From NCBI RefSeq assembly GCF_027912415.1, contig NZ_CP115175.1, positions 1,612,001 through 1,676,000 on the forward strand: 64,000 bases of DNA, written 5' to 3'. Of the stretch, positions 62,727 through 64,000 are shown one piece after another. The stretch comes from Homoserinibacter sp. YIM 151385 (lineage in GTDB: Bacteria; Actinomycetota; Actinomycetes; Actinomycetales; Microbacteriaceae). How positions within the stretch are numbered: position 1 is the first letter of the stretch; each line of letters opens with the position of its first letter. The notes under the pieces are model-generated. The model ran no database searches. It was not told the DNA's origin and was given only the letters and a program-made list of their open reading frames with translations. Made by a program: the position numbers and the translations under genes.

Positions 62727-63596
62727 ATGAAGGCACTCATCACCGGCGCGACCAGCGGCATCGGCGAGGCGCTCGCGCAGCGCTTCGCCGCCGACGGCCA
62801 CGACGTCGTCCTGGTCGGCCGCAGCGCGGACCGCCTCGCCGCGACCGCGGCGAAGCTGCAGCGCATCGCCCCGACCGTGCAGATCACGACCGAGCAGGCC
62901 GATCTCGGCGACCTCGAGCAGGTTCGCGCACTCGCCGACCGCCTGGTCACCCAGGGCGCCCTCGACGTCGTCATCAGCAACGCCGCCCTCATCGCGCCCG
63001 TCGACCAGCGCGACGCGGCCGGCGTGCCGCTGACCATCGCGGTGAACTACGTCGCGCCCTACCTCCTGCTGCGCCGCCTCGTCGAGGTCTTCCCGCAGCA
63101 CGCCGCCCGCTACGTCATCCTCGGTGCCGAGCCCGCCGGGTCGGCGAACCTCGTGGTCGATGTCGACGACCTCACCTACCGGGGCGTCGACCTGCTCTTC
63201 CCGGACGACGACCTGCGCGCCTTCGCCCTCTACGGGCACAGCAAGAACATGGACGTCATGCTCGCCGCCGGCCTCGCCGAGCGCCTCGCCGGCACCGCCA
63301 TCACCGTCAACGGCGCCCACCCCGGCATCATCGGCGGCACCGGCATCATGGGCGGCATCGACGGACTCGCCGAGAAGGCCCTCGCGATGTTCGGCGCGAC
63401 GGAGCACGACGTCCCGCTCCCCGAGGATGGCGCCGACACGCCCTACTGGGTCGCCACCGCCCCAGATCTCGAGGGCGTCACCGGCCGCTACTTCGCGAAC
63501 CGCGAGGAGGTCGAGACCGCTCCGCACACCACCGCCCCGGAGCGCCTCGCCCGCCTCTGGACCACCACCGCCCAGCACGTCGGCCTCCCCGCCTGA
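62727..63596 (+). CDS. Short-chain dehydrogenase/reductase
   Basis: 289 residues. Classical SDR: ALITGATSGIGEALAQRF (TGxxxGIG), DVVISNAALIAPV (NNAG position reads SNAA), catalytic YxxxK in ALYGHSKNMDVM, then VNGAHPGIIGGTG. Substrate unknown; could detoxify an aldehyde, quinone or xenobiotic. AAGGAG lies 8 nt before ATG. Controlled by the divergent TetR regulator. Confidence 0.93.
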   Translation: MKALITGATSGIGEALAQRFAADGHDVVLVGRSADRLAATAAKLQRIAPTVQITTEQADLGDLEQVRALADRLVTQGALDVVISNAALIAPVDQRDAAGVPLTIAVNYVAPYLLLRRLVEVFPQHAARYVILGAEPAGSANLVVDVDDLTYRGVDLLFPDDDLRAFALYGHSKNMDVMLAAGLAERLAGTAITVNGAHPGIIGGTGIMGGIDGLAEKALAMFGATEHDVPLPEDGADTPYWVATAPDLEGVTGRYFANREEVETAPHTTAPERLARLWTTTAQHVGLPA

Positions 63597-63767
63597 CACG
63601 CGCGCCGGGTGCGCTCGAGCGCAGCTCCGCCGAAGGAGCCGTCGATCAACCGCGGATCGCTGGGCCATCGATCCGGCCGCGCGAGCGAGAGCTTCGTCTC
63701 CCGCCCGCACGGCCGGATCGTCGGCATCGGCGGCGCCGCTCCGGACCGCGCGCGCCGCCGGACGGCG

Positions 63768-64000
63768 TCAGTCGTTCTCGGGGTCGGCCTGCGGTCCCTG
63801 ATCCCAGGCGTAGTAGGTGTCGTCGACCTGGAATGCGATCCAGCGTCCGCAGTCCCAGCCGTCGGCAGGCACGTCCGGCCACCAGTCGGTCCTCAGCACG
63901 GTCTCGCCCGAGATGGGTCCCTTCGCGCAGTAGCCCGCGGTGATGCCGTCCTCGCTCGACCAACGCAGGTTCGCTCCGACTCGTTGATAGTCGACGTGGA
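63768..64000 (-). CDS. C-terminal part of an unknown protein (cut by window edge)
   Basis: The minus-strand frame ends at a TGA at 63768-63770 and runs off the right edge. The visible 77 codons include GANLRWSSEDGITAGYCAKG, LRTDWWPDVPADGWDCGRW and AFQVDDTYYAWDQGPQAD, with two cysteines and many Trp/Asp, as in small secreted or surface proteins. Codon use fits a real gene. Family not recognised. The 171-bp gap 63597-63767 after the SDR gene has no other feature that I can support. Confidence 0.6.
   Translation of the reverse strand, partial: HVDYQRVGANLRWSSEDGITAGYCAKGPISGETVLRTDWWPDVPADGWDCGRWIAFQVDDTYYAWDQGPQADPEND

Overview
This 64 kb window is a chromosomal segment of a high-GC (about 73%) actinobacterium. 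The gene set and order point to Micrococcales, most likely Microbacteriaceae: topA-tmk-holB beside a compact Tad-pilus cluster with a DUF4244 pilin, dnaX-recR, lysC-asd, and pta-ackA next to a small SRP RNA. Malate:quinone oxidoreductase, an Rv2578c-type radical SAM protein, PASTA-type PBP1, GTG starts, ATGA gene overlaps and many leaderless-looking starts fit the same group. The species cannot be named from the sequence.

Layout. 1-10.4 kb: a minus-strand catabolic operon whose first gene is at 10326. It holds two hotdog (MaoC-like) proteins, an MHS-type carrier, a ThDP enzyme, a CaiB-type CoA-transferase, a GntR/UTRA regulator, an FGGY kinase and an aldehyde dehydrogenase. A GntR/HutC-type palindrome sits upstream of the first gene. 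10.4-16.3 kb: nicotinamidase, an S13 (PBP4)-like protein that has lost its catalytic motifs, a Gfo/Idh/MocA oxidoreductase, a CAP-domain secreted protein, a winged-helix protein and tRNA-Thr(CGT). 16.3-26.3 kb: a TetR regulator, a TAP-like lipoprotein hydrolase, holB, tmk, topA and the Tad genes (two TadE-like proteins, a DUF4244 pilin, a fused TadB/C and TadA). 26.3-33.1 kb: acs, RidA, a DUF4177 miniprotein, PBP1 with two PASTA domains, a metallophosphoesterase and tRNA-Pro(CGG).

33.1-45 kb: thymidine kinase, an orphan response regulator, a radical SAM gene under an SOS box, mqo, an SGNH lipoprotein, asd, lysC (with an internal beta start), a VOC protein, an AraC-type regulator, recR and dnaX. 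45-50.3 kb: a GH10 lipoprotein, then a plus-strand operon of FadR-type GntR, PEBP, leuC-like and leuD-like genes. 50.3-54.6 kb: an NAD(P)-binding protein, ffs SRP RNA, ackA-pta and tRNA-Ser(GGA). 54.6-55.8 kb: a low-GC (about 55-63%) two-gene insert, a membrane GAF-like protein and a 100-aa partner, next to tRNA-Ser. 56-64 kb: a membrane protein, a GNAT, a saccharopine-dehydrogenase-like protein, a frameshifted PAP2 phosphatase, a Bcr/CflA-type exporter, xylulokinase, a divergent TetR/SDR pair with duplicated operators, and a truncated gene at the edge.

No rRNA, insertion sequence, prophage or CRISPR array was seen. The parts most likely to be new are the 0.3-10.4 kb operon (substrate unknown), the catalytically dead S13 protein, the GntR-PEBP-leuCD operon, and the low-GC GAF module beside tRNA-Ser. 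All functional names rest on reading the translated sequence by eye; no database search was run.
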